Notes: generated by a model not told the origin, from the letters alone. Positions 35,817 to 48,516 are shown, counted from the first letter of the stretch. The stretch: 64,000 nucleotides of DNA from Atopsyche davidsoni (GCA_022113835.1 JAILWY010000009.1:14608001-14672000); one strand, 5' to 3'. Program-made: numbers and translations.

Positions 35817-37719
35817 TTTGATTGTTTGTTATTTTTAGTTGGTCATTTATATTCGAGTGCACCACGCATTAACCTGCAGTAATCGCACCTGGACCGAGAC
35901 GTCAGAGATTAAACACCAAGTAGTTTAATATTCAAGAAACCATCGTTAAATTGCTCTCAGATTTTGCCATATTTTTATGCAACACGTCAATAAGTTTTGG
36001 TTTTCTTTAAAAAATCTTTCAAGGTGATAACGCTTATGTTATTCTACTTGTATTATTTTCCTATCCATTAAACACAGATTCAAGATAAAATTTACTATAA
36101 ATGAAAGCTTAATCAATGGGTTTTAGTTTTCAAACGCTTCTGTTGGAAAACCGAGAGTCCGTTTTTATTAGCGGGGTATTCGAATGGTGTCAAACCAGAT
36201 AGATGCACGTCTGCGAGCCGATATTTGGTCGCGAGGCAAAACTGGTTCTTGCCGCGACCCGCCGTTGCTCCCGGCTCGAGTGATGACTAAAATTTGTAAA
36301 CTTGCTCGCAGTTTCTTAATAAAATGTTCAGATTGGCCAAATGTGAGTTCTGAATGCATGAATTATTTCGTGACTTGATGACAAACTTTTATAACAATGC
36401 GTTGCGTTATTGCCCCCTTTTTCATCGACCCGTTTTCCCTCAATGGTCATATCATTATCCTTGTTTATATTTATAATAACAGTTGTTATAGTTGCCATAT
36501 CTATATATAAATCCTTTATAATTTTGAATTATTGTATGATTAATATAATGGGAGAGTTGTAATTTCTTACATAGTCTATTGATCAACATGACCTCATCTT
36601 TTTTGCGTCATTTAGCACGCCATCGTACGAAAGTATTTAGTTGAACTTAGGTAAACTATAAATAAAAAAATATGTGGAAAAAACACAAGACGAAGAGAAG
36701 TAATAACAATAAAATAATTTCAATATATCAATAATATTTTAAAGATTAAATAATAATATATTTTTTATTTTTTAAACATGTATAGTAATTAAGATTTAAT
36801 TTACTATTCAATTTAATGGGTTTTTTTTATTGTGGAAATGTAGATGACGTAAAACATTTAAACCTTCCAAAAAAGTGAGTCGACTCGATCACCCATGTTG
36901 AATGTATTTAAAAGTAAGCGGAATAAACACTATCAATCATAATTGACTCATAATACATGTCAAACTGCATATAAATAATCGAATGTAAGATGTGAGCAGA
37001 AGATGTCATTGGATTCAAGCTCCGAAACGAAAGCAGAAGTGAACCGGACAAGAAATACTAAATGACGTGTCTATAATGGGGATATGATAAATGACATGTC
37101 GTTTCTCTTCACTGCGTTAATGAACAATTATCTAGCAAATGTCATTAATCATGTCATGATCGTGTGATTACTGATTGCGAATTCGCTATTTCTTATTACA
37201 TATTTGAACCTGCTATATATTAAAAAAAATAGATTAAGTAACAACTGAACCGTGCATTCATGGAGGTTTCAGAATGAGGCGTGGCTAATTGATGTTACTT
37301 GTCGCTAATTGGTTGGTGATTAGTGTGAGTTGAGATTGTTTCTAATATGAGTATACGCACATTTGTGATTGCCTTTAAATATAATTATTTTGTGCATGCA
37401 TAAAAAAGACGTCATCCTTCAAGCAAAGTGATTGATAGAAGGTATTTATATTTTGAACGTTTACACGATTTTGATAATAATAATAGTTCTAAAGGCAACT
37501 AGATTTTTTAATTGTGTGATTAGGCTTTAGGCAATGAGTTCGTTATATGAGATGATTTGGTATTTTGATATAAAAAAATAGCAAAATATGAAAGTCTTTA
37601 TATGATTTTTATGTTAAAAGTATGTTTTTAGTAAACGACCTACACTGGAAGCAGCGATAATTTTTTTTGAATTTTTTATAACTTTTCTCGTCGTTTCATG
37701 TATGAACAGCTTATCCCTA
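35817..37719. other. Non-coding, mostly AT-rich; short GC patch 36180-36290
   Basis: The GC patch is open on both strands (36168-36378) but without motifs. No gene was recognised. Confidence 0.4.
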
Positions 37720-38040
37720 TCGTAACGTGTGTCTTCAACGTTGTTTCCATCGATACTCTCCATTTCTTCCAGCGGAGATTCTAGTTTCACTCTCCGCGGA
37801 GGTTCCCCGTTAGGGAATGACGTACCGGTTTACGAGCCGTTGTAAATCGTTGTATCCGTTACTCACTTTCGTTGCTGCGTTCAGTGTAACAACCTCTCAT
37901 TGCCCGGTCGTTACTCGGCCGCGTTGATTACCCGATGGGATTAATGGACGACTTGATTGTAGGGATCGTAGCAAATAACTGCCGTTAGGAATTTATCTTT
38001 TAATTGTTACTAGAACCAGCTCGCGACTGACGGGATGCGA
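37720..38040. promoter_or_regulatory. GC-richer islet with bicoid-class homeodomain motif
   Basis: A 320-bp patch of balanced composition between AT-rich flanks, without long frames. It includes GGGATTAATGG (37937-37947), a GGATTA core bound by Otd/Bcd/Gsc-class homeodomains, and CTCTCCGCGGAGG (palindromic CCGCGG) near 37790. Enhancer role inferred. Confidence 0.25.
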
Positions 38041-38383
38041 TAATTTTTTCTTAGCTGTAATTTATTATAAATACATAAGAACTACGTTCACTTTTAAAAT
38101 GATTTGCAATCATTTGGTATTTAGTAATTATACATTTAATCAAAAGTTAAACGTAAATATTACATTACGAATTGTGATTGTATATTCAAGCATAAAATAA
38201 TCAAAGCCATAAAATATCTGCTTTAATATTTTTATTTATGTTAGGATTTAAGCTTATACAAACAAAGAAAATTATAGAATTTTATTTTTTTCATAGAAAC
38301 TGACAGGGTACTTATATTAATTTATTTAAATATTTTGAAATTTTTTGTCAAAAATAAAGATTATATTAATTTTAGATTAATGT
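38041..38383. other. AT-rich spacer
   Basis: No features were identified. Confidence 0.5.
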
Positions 38384-38495
38384 TAATCAGGATGCGTATT
38401 TATTTACCCATGCAGGTATTAGTATGTTTATGTGATTAAGCATATTTTTTCACACATTGAAAACGATTAAAGAAAACTCTCAGAAAATATCATCG

Positions 38496-38573
38496 TGACT
38501 TGTGAGGGATTCGAACCCACATCCCCAAGCTTTCATGGCCGGTGCATTTATCCAACTATGCTAACGAGCCACT
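38496..38573 (-). ncRNA. tRNA-like sequence, copy B left arm
   Basis: These 78 nt on the minus strand are identical in order to the right-arm cassette. The B-box matches the Pol III consensus exactly (GGTTCGAATCC) and the A-box is TAGCATAGTTGG, close to TRGYNNARNGG. Confidence 0.7.
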
Positions 38574-38700
38574 GCAATTTAGTGAGAATTTTTAATAATC
38601 ATATTCTACATATGAACTAATATGCTCGGGCTTATTGATTAGCCCGAGCATATTAGTTCATATGTAGAATATGATTATTAAAAATTCTCACTAAATTGCA

Positions 38701-38778
38701 GTGGCTCGTTAGCATAGTTGGATAAATGCACCGGCCATGAAAGCTTGGGGATGTGGGTTCGAATCCCTCACAAGTCAC
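38701..38778 (+). ncRNA. tRNA-like sequence, copy B right arm
   Basis: Acceptor strands GTGGCTC and AAGTCAC pair at six of seven positions. The anticodon arm CCGGC-CATGAAA-GCTTG pairs at four of five, and the T arm GTGGG-TTCGAAT-CCCTC at four of five. The A- and B-boxes are consensus. The loop would give UGA as anticodon, but the base before it is A rather than the near-invariant U, so a functional tRNA is unlikely. A Pol III promoter remains plausible. Confidence 0.7.
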
Positions 38779-38921
38779 GATGATATTTTCTGAGAGTTTT
38801 CTTTAATCGTTTTCAATGTGTGAAAAAATATGCTTAATCACATAAAAATAAAGATATAAAACTAAGCTCTGCTGTCGTTATTTTTTAACTATGAATAAAA
38901 TGTTTTTTTTTATTATTTCAG

Positions 38922-39308
38922 ATTTACACGGAAGCGTGAAAACCAATATAACTGAGGATTAACTAAAAAAATCGTGAGTGATTTACGTGATGCTAGTCTT
39001 TGGTTCAAATTCCACCAAGTGCGGTATTCGCCTAAAGTAAAATTAAACCGGTTAAAAAATGTGCAGAAGATAGCGCGAGAAATTTCATTGTTAATATTCA
39101 CCTCACGATTCTCCAAACTTCGTATTGGGCAATTTTATGTGATTTCGTAACCGTACAAGTGTGCTTTGCATATATCGCTAGAAACCAGTGGCTTGGACGA
39201 GGATTGACCAACCTCATTAGGTCATCATCATCCAGGAAACCTCAAGATGATGTCACTCTACAGAACCATCAAGGCCACGGGGACGACGAAAAGGAGACGA
39301 GATCGAAG
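38922..39308 (+). other. Candidate exon between good splice sites
   Basis: A strong acceptor (T-rich tract and TTTCAG ending at 38921) and a donor GAAG|GTGGGT (cut after 39308) bracket the segment. One frame is open from 39036 across the donor, and its last 40 residues are strikingly polar and protein-like (GLTNLIRSSSSRKPQDD, later HGDDEKETRSK). An inner acceptor CGCTAG at 39181 would confine the exon to that part (39182-39308). There is no in-frame ATG. No family was recognised. It may be an alternative internal exon of a long gene spanning this window. Confidence 0.35.
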
Positions 39309-41882
39309 GTGGGTTTTTGTGATCTATTACGAATATCATGCGTGAATATTTAATCGATTTTATGTCAGGTTTGAGTATTTATTATGCATAATAAATACCG
39401 TCGCAGCCTCACAAATCGATCTAACAACTTTTATAAGAAACAGGAATAGTTTTAAATTCGCATAATTTATTAAATTACAAAACATGGATACATGTAAACG
39501 TTATAAAAATTGACAACTAGTATATATTATAAATATTTACTGATTTCTTACTTATAAGACAAACTTAAAAAATTATTTGACTCTAAAATTATTAAAATAT
39601 AATGAACCGAAGAGGTTGCAAATCAAGAGTCAGATTCCGTCCCATTCAGCCTAGAAAGCTTTTTTTTCAAAATTATTTTAAGATGTTTATAAAACAGGTT
39701 TAGAGAGTAAAACGTTATTATGTATGTCAAATTTAATTACAATAAAATTAACGTCTGCAACTGAAGATACCTTACCATACAATTAGTTTAATGAAGTAGA
39801 GACTCATTTTGATTAATATAATGCGTATATTTAATACATACTCACCTACATACTTAGACATGTATTTATGTCTGGATATTCTACATGCTTTAATGCTGAA
39901 GGAGTGGCTATAAAATGTAGACATATTAAATTTGATTACTCCTCAGGAATATTACGTAAAGAGTGTGCATAAAAAGCGTGTGAGAATAAAATCATTCAAT
40001 TATAAAGATTGATGTGTTGATTTGCAACTACACCTTATAATAAAAAAAATAAAACTCACACAAATACTTAAATAATTATTACTCACGGTATCTCAAAAGT
40101 TATGGTATTATTTGAACGATAATATCAAATAATAATGGTTTAAACAGGATGTGCTAAACTATCTTTTACTTTAGTAAGAATTTTACTAATAATGTGCCCT
40201 ACACGTCTTTTCTTTGCTCAATATCTGTTCAAACATACAACTGAGAAATTCTAAGACATTACGTGTCTGCGCTACTATTTTTAAGAAGCTGTGGTATCTC
40301 TATACAAATTATAAGAAGCGACGAATTTCTCCGTCAGATGATTCCTAGTATTATACGCCTTACTATTAGACTAATTCGCTTATTCAAATTATCTGCACAA
40401 AGGCCAAACTTAAAAGGTATCCAACTTCTTGATCGTTTGACATTTATTATAATGTTTGTTAATTATGCAGTGGGAACCAAGAAGTACGATAGAAACCAGT
40501 AAGAGCTAGCGAGTTGAAGCAAAAGAAATTATTTTGTTTATTAGGTAATCGCTTAGTGTGTAATCTTATCTATCTTGATTGACGTTGTAAAATTTGTCCT
40601 ACGGCACTGTTAAAGTGGTGATTTGGTATTATGTAAGGAAGTACCTTCTATGTAAAAATTCCAATAAGTTTATATAATTGTTCAGAGATCGATAAAAATA
40701 ACATAACTCTTATTACAAAGCCCGCATACCAACGAGACAAATAAAAAAAAACTACAGCTTGGCTAGTATCGGAGAAAATATCATTTACAGTAATAAATTT
40801 ATATTTTTAAAATCAAATATCAAATATTCGTAATGTGATTTATCTTTAGCATTAAGATTGCCTTTTACCGATTTGGAAGAAACTGATTTTTTCCATGGAG
40901 TATTTTTGAGTATTGAATACCTAATAAACTCGCTGTTTTAATATTAATACTATAAACTCAATTAATAAATTATAGGCACTGTATACCAATGAGAGGCTCA
41001 GTGTTATGTATAGTTTATAGACTCATAGTTTTTATATGCATTTGTAGAAATGAAAGTATCACTTTCGGAAGGAAAAGAGTTATAGCCTCCTTACAGGTGA
41101 TTTAAACAGATGCCCTGGCATCATGTACGTGATGGTATCAAGAATTGTTAATGGTTCTAGGCGGCACGTTGGGAAAGGTGCAGGAATAAAGTAAGACGAG
41201 CAAAAACTGGCCACACCTAAGAGAGTCACGAGCTTCGGCAAAAAATACCTTCCGAGCAAGAAGACGATCCAATTTCACTCAAACAGCGCCCCTTTTGATG
41301 AGCTAAATATTCATTTGCCAAAGTGACCATTATCCGGTGATTGCTGCTCTCCGTGAAGAAGATTTTTTTCTTCTTTAATATGAGAGAAAGCTGAATTGAT
41401 ACACAGTAATTAAACTCAACACCTTAAATGTTAGCCCGAATGTTTTAATCGAATGTTCAAACAGCACAACAGCTTTTTTTTATGGCTTTGAGTACACGTG
41501 CCGTTTTCTATCATTTTTTTGATCGGTTAAGATTGAATTGTTAATAAACGTGAAGTTGTCCATTTAATTAAAAAAACACTGTGAAATACATTTATCAATG
41601 TTTGTATGAGTTTTAATAGAGATCGCAATTATTTAAAAAAGTCTCTTGATAGTCATGATATATTCATTGAAGCTCTCATACGAATATTTTAATTGGTTAT
41701 GCAAAACAGAATATAATTTTTCAATAGACCCGATCGGAATAAAAACTCTAGTTCCGATACCAATATTTCATATGTAACTATATTATACCTGTAATAACAG
41801 TCTTATCATAAAATAATACAGAGGCATTAAAACATAGTTAAGAATTCAAAATAATAAAATTATTGTACGTCGATTTATATTG
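39309..41882. other. Non-coding, AT-rich; GC-richer patch 41090-41350
   Basis: The patch has no frame but a balanced composition that could mark a conserved element. The 79-codon frame at 40263-40502 is unrecognised. Confidence 0.4.
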
Positions 41883-42119
41883 ATGATAGTAACTTTGTAT
41901 TTTGTCTTCTCATTGAGTTTATTTAAATTATTTGCATTACTAGTTTCGACCCGATACACTGGGTCATCATCAGATGCTTAACTAAACAAGTTTAACTAAA
42001 GTTAAAACTAAAGTTTAGTTAAGCATCTGATGATGATCTAGTGTATCGGGTCGAAACAAGTAATGCAAATAATTTAAATAAACTCAATGTGTAGACAAAA
42101 TACACAGTTACTTTTATCA
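41883..42119. mobile_element. Foldback MITE-like element C
   Basis: Arms of about 100 bp (41883-41987 and 42018-42119) are reverse complements with a few mismatches. The arms include AACTCAATG-type outer sequence, GTTTCGACCCGATACACT and CATCATCAGATGCTTAACTA. The centre is a further set of nested AACTAAA/TTTAGTT repeats. No open frame is carried. Confidence 0.88.
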
Positions 42120-45100
42120 TTATAATAATGGATCTTCACGAATCAAATGCCTTGTCCCTCAACAAGATGTAAATTGATGTTTTATTTTTTTAATGTAAAT
42201 TAAATATAGTCTACCGAGATATTGAAATACATTTATTTTATCGATTTTTTTTCAAAAACTAAAAATGTATAAAAATACGGACTTAATATTTTTGGGATGA
42301 ATGTTTACCATATCAGTAAAAAATGGGAGGTCACTAAATTAAAATTTATAAATATAATTATACTCATTTTAGGGTGTAAAAAATGCAATGCTGTTTGTGT
42401 TGAGTCCACTTATTGTAAATATTATTTATGCATTAAAAATTAATATTAAAAATATTTAAATAAAAAAAAATGCAGCGGAGGATTTCTATGTTAAAAATCG
42501 TGATGCAAATTCTATGCAACGCAAATTCCTTTACGTGTGATGAAAAACGGTTTTATGTCAAGTGACTAAAGTTGAGTAGGTTGGTGAACTTTCTTTGTGC
42601 TAAATGCAGAATGATCTCATATTTTGTGCATTAAAGTTGCAAGCAGTTATGTCACATGGCAAAGTTAACATTATTCGGAACGATCCCACGCCTCCAACCG
42701 CTGAGAAACCCGAAAAGAAAAATCTTATCAGATGACAGTTAACAGATTGTTAAATGAAATTTTACAAATCTCTAATTGCTCAAAATAATGTAATATATTT
42801 ATTTACATCATAAGAGTGTAGTTTTAGTACACAATTATCGTATTTCAGCTGCAATTCACCATCGGTTTTTTTTAGTATTCCTTTGACATCTGCTTTACTT
42901 TATATTTGAATAGTTTGTACATTTGATTAATATACACCTAACCATCAAAAACAATAACAAATTTTGTAGAAAAAAATATTGCTAATAAAACATGATATTC
43001 TCAAATCGTATTACTAATATCATCAGTTTTTATCGATCCAATACAAAATGAAAATTCCCATCAAATTGTTGGTTAAAAAAAAATAACATAAATTTTAAAT
43101 AATAAAAGTTAAAAACAGATTTGGAAGTCCATTAGCGCGTTGGACTGCAGTAACCTTGAACTAAGCAATTTTTTTTTTATTATTAAAACAAACAATAATC
43201 TAAAAGAAGTTATATTTGCATTTTACTCAGGCATCAAGTCAAACACAGTTATATTTGTTTGTGACAAACGTGGTATAAAACGAAGCCTAAAAAACCTTCG
43301 TTTTTAACAAAAGTTATATATTTTTAACAAAAGTTAAAAATATATATTTATACATTCAATATATATTTTGGGAGTTCGTCTATTAGTCAAATTATGCTTA
43401 CAATGAAAAATAAAAGAATTTTCCCGTAAAAGCGATACACACTGAATATTCAGTTAAAATAAGTCGTGTTAACACAGCCTCCTCTGAAAAAAAAATTAAA
43501 AGATAAACTGCACCAGGACATGTATGTTGTGTAAACTAACTATCAGTGACTACCTTCAGGGCATGGTGACTTGAACCATAAAACCCGATGTTTTCGAAAT
43601 GCGTGCGAGAGTGCTGCAATTTAATTTACTGCTTGAACAATTTATCGTTTGTTGATAAAATATTTAATAACTGTAGAATAATTTTTTTTAAAGTACATGG
43701 TGTATATATTATTAAGGTTATTGATTTGCGCACTTAAGCGACTAGAAAAAAACTTGACAAACCCACAACAAATCCACAAAACCCATCGTGTTTTCAAAAT
43801 TCAATAATATGCTTTATATAGCTTAATGCGTAATAATACCAATCTGATTACCGCTTTAAGGAAGTCGAAGGAAATGTTTTAACTTGTGTTTTCTTTTGAT
43901 TAGTTTGAATCTCAGTGTTTACCACTTTACCTGTCCGTCGAGTGACTATTAATAATAAAAACTCATGTCCATTCGACTTCAGCGTGTAATTTGGGGTCAT
44001 TCTGCACTTTCACCTGTGCTGGTCGGTTACGTCTGCGCCAACAGGTGGGCGTTAGCAAAATCGTAAAACCTTTTTCGATTATGATTTGTTAATCGCAATA
44101 ATTGGTCATATCAATAGTTGTTGAAACTTTTATTTAACTGTTTTTGTCGCCAACAACAAAAACTGTGATATTAAGAAAATATATATGCTATATAAATAAG
44201 AGCTGAAATTATGGTAACTTCATTAAGGATAGATTAACATGTCCAAGAAATTAGGATATCTATGAGTAAAAAACGATTAATTTATAATTATCTTGATTAT
44301 CTGTAATATTATTAAGCTCAACGAGGATGTACGCAATTAAAATGGTGCACGATGATTTTTTTTGTCATCGTGTTCTCCTTTACAATTTATATTAAAAAAC
44401 AAAACAATTCAACACTGAAAATAATCTAAGTTCCTATTGATATTTCACGAAGAGAACATAATCAAGTTTCCAGGACTTTGTTGTAAAAGTAATCTCACGA
44501 ATAGGCAATAAATATTTTTTTGCAATTGTGATATTTTGAATAACATTTAAGATTTGAATAACACAACTTGAGAGCTGTCTTATTTTAAAACGTTATGTTT
44601 ATTTATGTGCACCGAGCAAGCGAGGTTAATTGTTTTATATAGCATGCTTTTTCGTTAATACCCATCCTTTCATTTTATATTAATTATTATAAAAAAAAAT
44701 TAACCTTTAAAAAATCATGATTGTACTAGAATAATCATTGTTTTCCTGGTATTATTATTATATCTATATATATTTAACAATAGTGGTTTGAGGCTTGGCT
44801 AAAAACCGAGTTTTATGTTTGCGTCTTAGATACTAGATGGCGTTTTCTAATTGAATATTCGCAATATTTTGTAAATAATTTCTTTTAAGCAATAGATATA
44901 TAATATATTAATTTATGTTTATTGTATATTAATTGTTGTTTATTAAACGCATATTATTTTCTATAGCCTCAAAATCTTATGAACTATTCGAAGAATGTGA
45001 ATTAAAATAATTCAGCCCCTATTAGAGTACCTATTTTTAACATGATCCTTTCGTGGATTTAATTTTTTTTGGTCGTAAGTGATACTAAAAATTCTTATTT

Positions 45101-45239
45101 TTGCCTTGATTTTGTCACGTACTTAAAAAAACCCACACAATAAAGTCACCATACTTTTTTATTTAATCAGTTTAAATGGCAAAACTGCGGTGCAATAAAA
45201 CCACATCTCCCACACAATCTGCAAAAAAATTAAAAATAC
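42120..45239. other. AT-rich gene-free stretch; 20-bp direct repeat at 43301-43340
   Basis: TTTTTAACAAAAGTTA starts two adjacent 20-bp units at 43301 and 43321, next to a small hairpin (AACGAAG / CTTCGTT). A GC-richer patch at 42660-42720 shows no motif cluster. Confidence 0.45.
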
Positions 45240-45560
45240 CTTTGCGGCCATCTTTATTTACCTGCGCACTGAATTAAGGCGGTGCACAAAAACCAGAAGT
45301 CGCCCCGCCGAGCCGCGGCTGTCAATTCAGCCAGGAAGAGGTGATCGATCACTCGTTTGTGCTACCGGGTGTATTCCTGGCGGAACCTGGGCTCTCATCC
45401 CGGTTCGGCAGGACCCGCATTGTCTCCAGGCAGGAGCAAGGCAGGGGCAAGGCAGGGGCAAGGCAGGGGCAAGGCAGGGGCAAGGCAGGGGCAGCGACCC
45501 CCGGGGTCGTTACCCCTGCTTTTTGTTCCCGGTCGCGGACCGCGCTTTGCGTCGACTGAT
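45240..45560. other. GC-rich islet with YY1-like motif and minisatellite
   Basis: The islet begins with GCGGCCATCTTT (45244-45255), the reverse of a YY1/Pho-like AAGATGGCC. It contains CCGCCGAGCCGCGG and the 11-bp minisatellite. The plus open frames (45341-45596) are produced by the repeat and are not judged coding. Confidence 0.35.
45429..45494 (+). repeat. 11-bp minisatellite, six units
   Basis: The unit GGCAGGGGCAA is repeated six times in register (45429, 45440, 45451, 45462, 45473, 45484). The first unit has GGAG for GGGG and the last ends in G. The G-rich strand has regularly spaced GGGG runs. Confidence 0.95.
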
Positions 45561-46855
45561 TACATGATCCAGTTTTTTGGATGCTGCTATATTTAGATGA
45601 TTTATTTCGGCCTGCGACTTGTCATTTGTCATTTTTATTATACGAAATTGTTGTTGTAAAAACAGACGTATATGGTATGCATTGCATACATTTTGATAAA
45701 GGCATGGTGTCTGAATCGAATGATGGTTGTTAATTAAACAATAACAATATTGTTTTCCAAAAATTGCTGCATATTAACATACGTTTTCTAAAGTATAAAA
45801 AGATATCGACAGCTATCTGAAAAATGTGATATATTAATTTTAAAATTATTTCATCACAATTCAGAAGAGATAGTTTTGATAATATATTTAAAAAAATAAT
45901 ATTGATTACAATCTTGTCCTTATTTTGAACGTATTTTTTTAAATTTGATCAAAGACAACATATATAATATACGATTCACACGAACTTTGCGATCTATCTT
46001 TATAATGACACTGCATTTTTATTTGAAGATACCTGCACCTAAAATGTACGAGATGATAAAAGAATCTTCGTTGCACTTTGACAGATCGCCCTTTGTTTAT
46101 TTGACGATAAAAAATACTCATATCGAATTCTTGAGTTCTTTCTGCCTGTCCGTGCATACGAAAAAATCTAAATAATGACAATTCATTTATTCTGAAAATG
46201 TTTTGTATGTACCGCGAGTGGTAGGCACTGTTGTTTTTAGGAATTTTCGGTAAGAATTTACATGTAATTGTATTGAATTGTGCCGATTTTATTGTTACAT
46301 TCCTTGAATCGCCGCGAATAAAAAATACCCGCCACAGGATAAGTATTCATTTAAATAGAATTTGTGAATTTACATCGCTGCCTTTCACGGAACAACTCTA
46401 TCGAAACATTTACATTTAATTCTCGATGGTATTAAAGACATGCAGGGTGACAGAAAAAATATATCTTCATTATATTTTGATGTGTATAAGTTTCAATGGT
46501 GTTAATTTAAATAAATGACTGCAATTTTAAATACACATTGAGCAAAAGTATTGAACATTATGAATTTTATTTAATTCAATACGGTATCAATGTAATCTGC
46601 TGTTTTTAACTTTTTTACTCTTTGTTATATAGCCTTCATTCAAGTTGCAATATTTTAGATACACACATATACATATATATGTATACATATATAAATATGA
46701 GATGCAACTAAGTGACTCGCAATTCAGCTATAAAAAAGATGAGAAAGCATTTTCAAGCAAGCCATAAATATTCACAAATCACAGCTACCTATCCAGTTAT
46801 CCGTATCCGCTTCGAGTTATATTGTGGTTTGATATTTGTCCGATAATAACTGATA
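45561..46855. other. AT-rich DNA; TA/CA-rich tract 46660-46700
   Basis: The tract is an impure ACATATAT microsatellite. The frames at 45939-46181 and 46231-46419 are unrecognised. Confidence 0.45.
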
Positions 46856-47083
46856 TTACACGATAAGGCACGGCCCAGGTCGCTTGTCTGTTAGCAGATT
46901 TGCATACAGGCTTATACTTTCACCTAATGATAGCGTATCATTGCCTGCCATATAAAAATGACTTCCGGTGGTCGTTACGGTTTTGGCCATAAAAGATCTG
47001 CTCATATAATCGCGGTAGAATGCGAGGGCTGATTCTTTTATATATACACCATATATCACCAATGAGTATTTTTCATCCCACAC
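46856..47083 (-). other. Unrecognised 75-codon open frame
   Basis: The peptide has a balanced composition (WDEKYSLVIYGVYIKESALA, then FYRDYMSRSF) unlike the translations of neighbouring AT-rich DNA. It begins at GTG, not ATG, and no family was recognised. It could be an exon or gene remnant; the evidence is composition only. Confidence 0.18.
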
Positions 47084-48124
47084 ACATTATTTAATTATTT
47101 CAAAATAATGTTTAAATATAATATTTAAGGTGCTGAAACGGTTATTCTGAGAAATCGAGTAGGGGAGCGCTGAAAGTTGTTCAGCCCTGCCGTTCTGACT
47201 AACCGAATAATCCGTGTGACCTTAAATGGAGATTTATTGGCGGAATATTTTTGCACAATCGGAAGTAGCTTATTATATTTTAATTTGAATAATTATTAAC
47301 ATGTCAAACAAGGTCTACTAATATGGTTGTTTTATTATATTGTTCATTTATTAGTAGACTTCATGAAGTTATTGTAACTACTACAGGTTGATATGAACAG
47401 TAAACGTGATTTATATTCATGCGTTTTTATTTTCAACTTTTTATTTAGTGTTATAATTTAAGGTCATCTGAGCAATTTTTATTGACTTTCTAGAGTTTTC
47501 AAAAAAAATAATCTCAGTAAATTAATATACTTGTTTAAAAAATAAATATTTAAGTCTTTTTATCTGAAATCAAAATTAAACGTGACGTTTAATATGGTTG
47601 ACAAGCAATGTATTTGATAATATAATTTTTTAAATTATTACTCGAATAATTTTTTTTAAAATTAAAACAAAAATGTACGTGAAAGTCTATTTAGGCTACA
47701 GGAATGACATCTTGAAAACAGTAAATTATATTTGTTTTTTTTAAATTAAAATTTTTAAATTTACCGAAATATTTTTTTTATATACCACTGCCTAAAAATC
47801 ACATAAGAAAATGTTATTGCCATTCTTTCTAGAAGTAGTTGTTCAACCTCTATAAAGGAGAGAGCTTAATGTGATCACAATTTATCATTTGAATTTATGT
47901 AGGTTTATGTTTAAAGCTCTTTCATATGCTTTTATCACAGGAAACACTTAATTTGAAAAGTTATTCATTTATAAAATATAAAATCGTATTATATTCAATA
48001 AACAAAGCTTACTATTTTATATATTTTTTTTGTTTGTAAAAAAAATCATTTAACATTTAAAAAAAAATTTAATGTGAAAATAAAAAAAAAATTGCGTACG
48101 CTAAAATAATATATTGATATAAAT
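47084..48124. other. AT-rich DNA without a gene
   Basis: Nothing recognisable; homopolymers are frequent near 48030-48100. Confidence 0.5.
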
Positions 48125-48516
48125 CAGTGCTTCTCAAAGTGGTCTCCACGGACCCCAGGGGGTCCCTGGGATCATTCTGGGGGTGCTTAGAAAATTAAAA
48201 TCGATTTGGGGGTCCCTGAACAACGTCAGGGGGCCCGCGCAAGGTTTAATATAAAATTAAAAAAACTGTGACACATTTTTATTAATATGGAAGATAAAAT
48301 AAATAACAATGAATACATTATTAACGATTTTTACGTCCTAAGTAAAATATAAATATAGACAGGTGCATAAAATACATCGCGGTGAGTCAGGTTGGTTAAT
48401 ACAGAAACGCAATAGATTCGATACTTGCACCAACTAGTCTATTATTTGAATTTATGTAGTTTTTCACCCAGACTGTAAAAAGGGGTCCGTGGGCCAAAAG
48501 ATTTTGAGAGCCACTG
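48125..48516. mobile_element. Non-autonomous hAT-type element (MITE)
   Basis: The left end CAGTGCTTCTCAAAGTGG and the right end (reverse complement CAGTGGCTCTCAAAATC) are terminal inverted repeats of the hAT CAGTGxTTCTCAAA type. Similarity continues inward to CCACGGACCCC on both sides. The 392-bp interior has a GGGGGTCCCT-rich left part and no transposase frame. An 8-bp target duplication was not clear at the edges. Confidence 0.85.

Larger units (their letters stand above)
38384..38846. mobile_element. Head-to-head foldback of the tRNA-like TIR element, copy B
   Basis: Arms 38427-38632 and 38641-38846 are reverse complements over 206 bp with only two 1-bp indels and an 8-nt loop (38633-38640). 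Each arm carries one tRNA-like cassette, with their 5' leads facing each other. Outside the left arm, 38384-38410 resembles the conserved 3' tail (ATCAGGATGCGTATTTA); the right arm lacks it. Near-identity of the arms suggests recent formation, gene-conversion between arms, or replication by a snapback intermediate. Confidence 0.9.

Noticed and set aside
35577..35882. 101-codon plus frame as a gene
   Set aside because: It lies antisense to a more protein-like minus reading, has alternative start only, and is rich in Leu/Phe/Ser as expected of an antisense frame.
38701..38778. A functional tRNA gene (anticodon UGA by position)
   Set aside because: The base before the anticodon is A instead of U, stems contain mismatches, and the same sequence recurs as part of a dispersed repeat. 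It is annotated as tRNA-like instead.
45341..45596. Glycine/arginine-rich protein from the plus open frames
   Set aside because: The peptides are read-through of an 11-bp minisatellite, which cycles through all frames, so openness is trivial.
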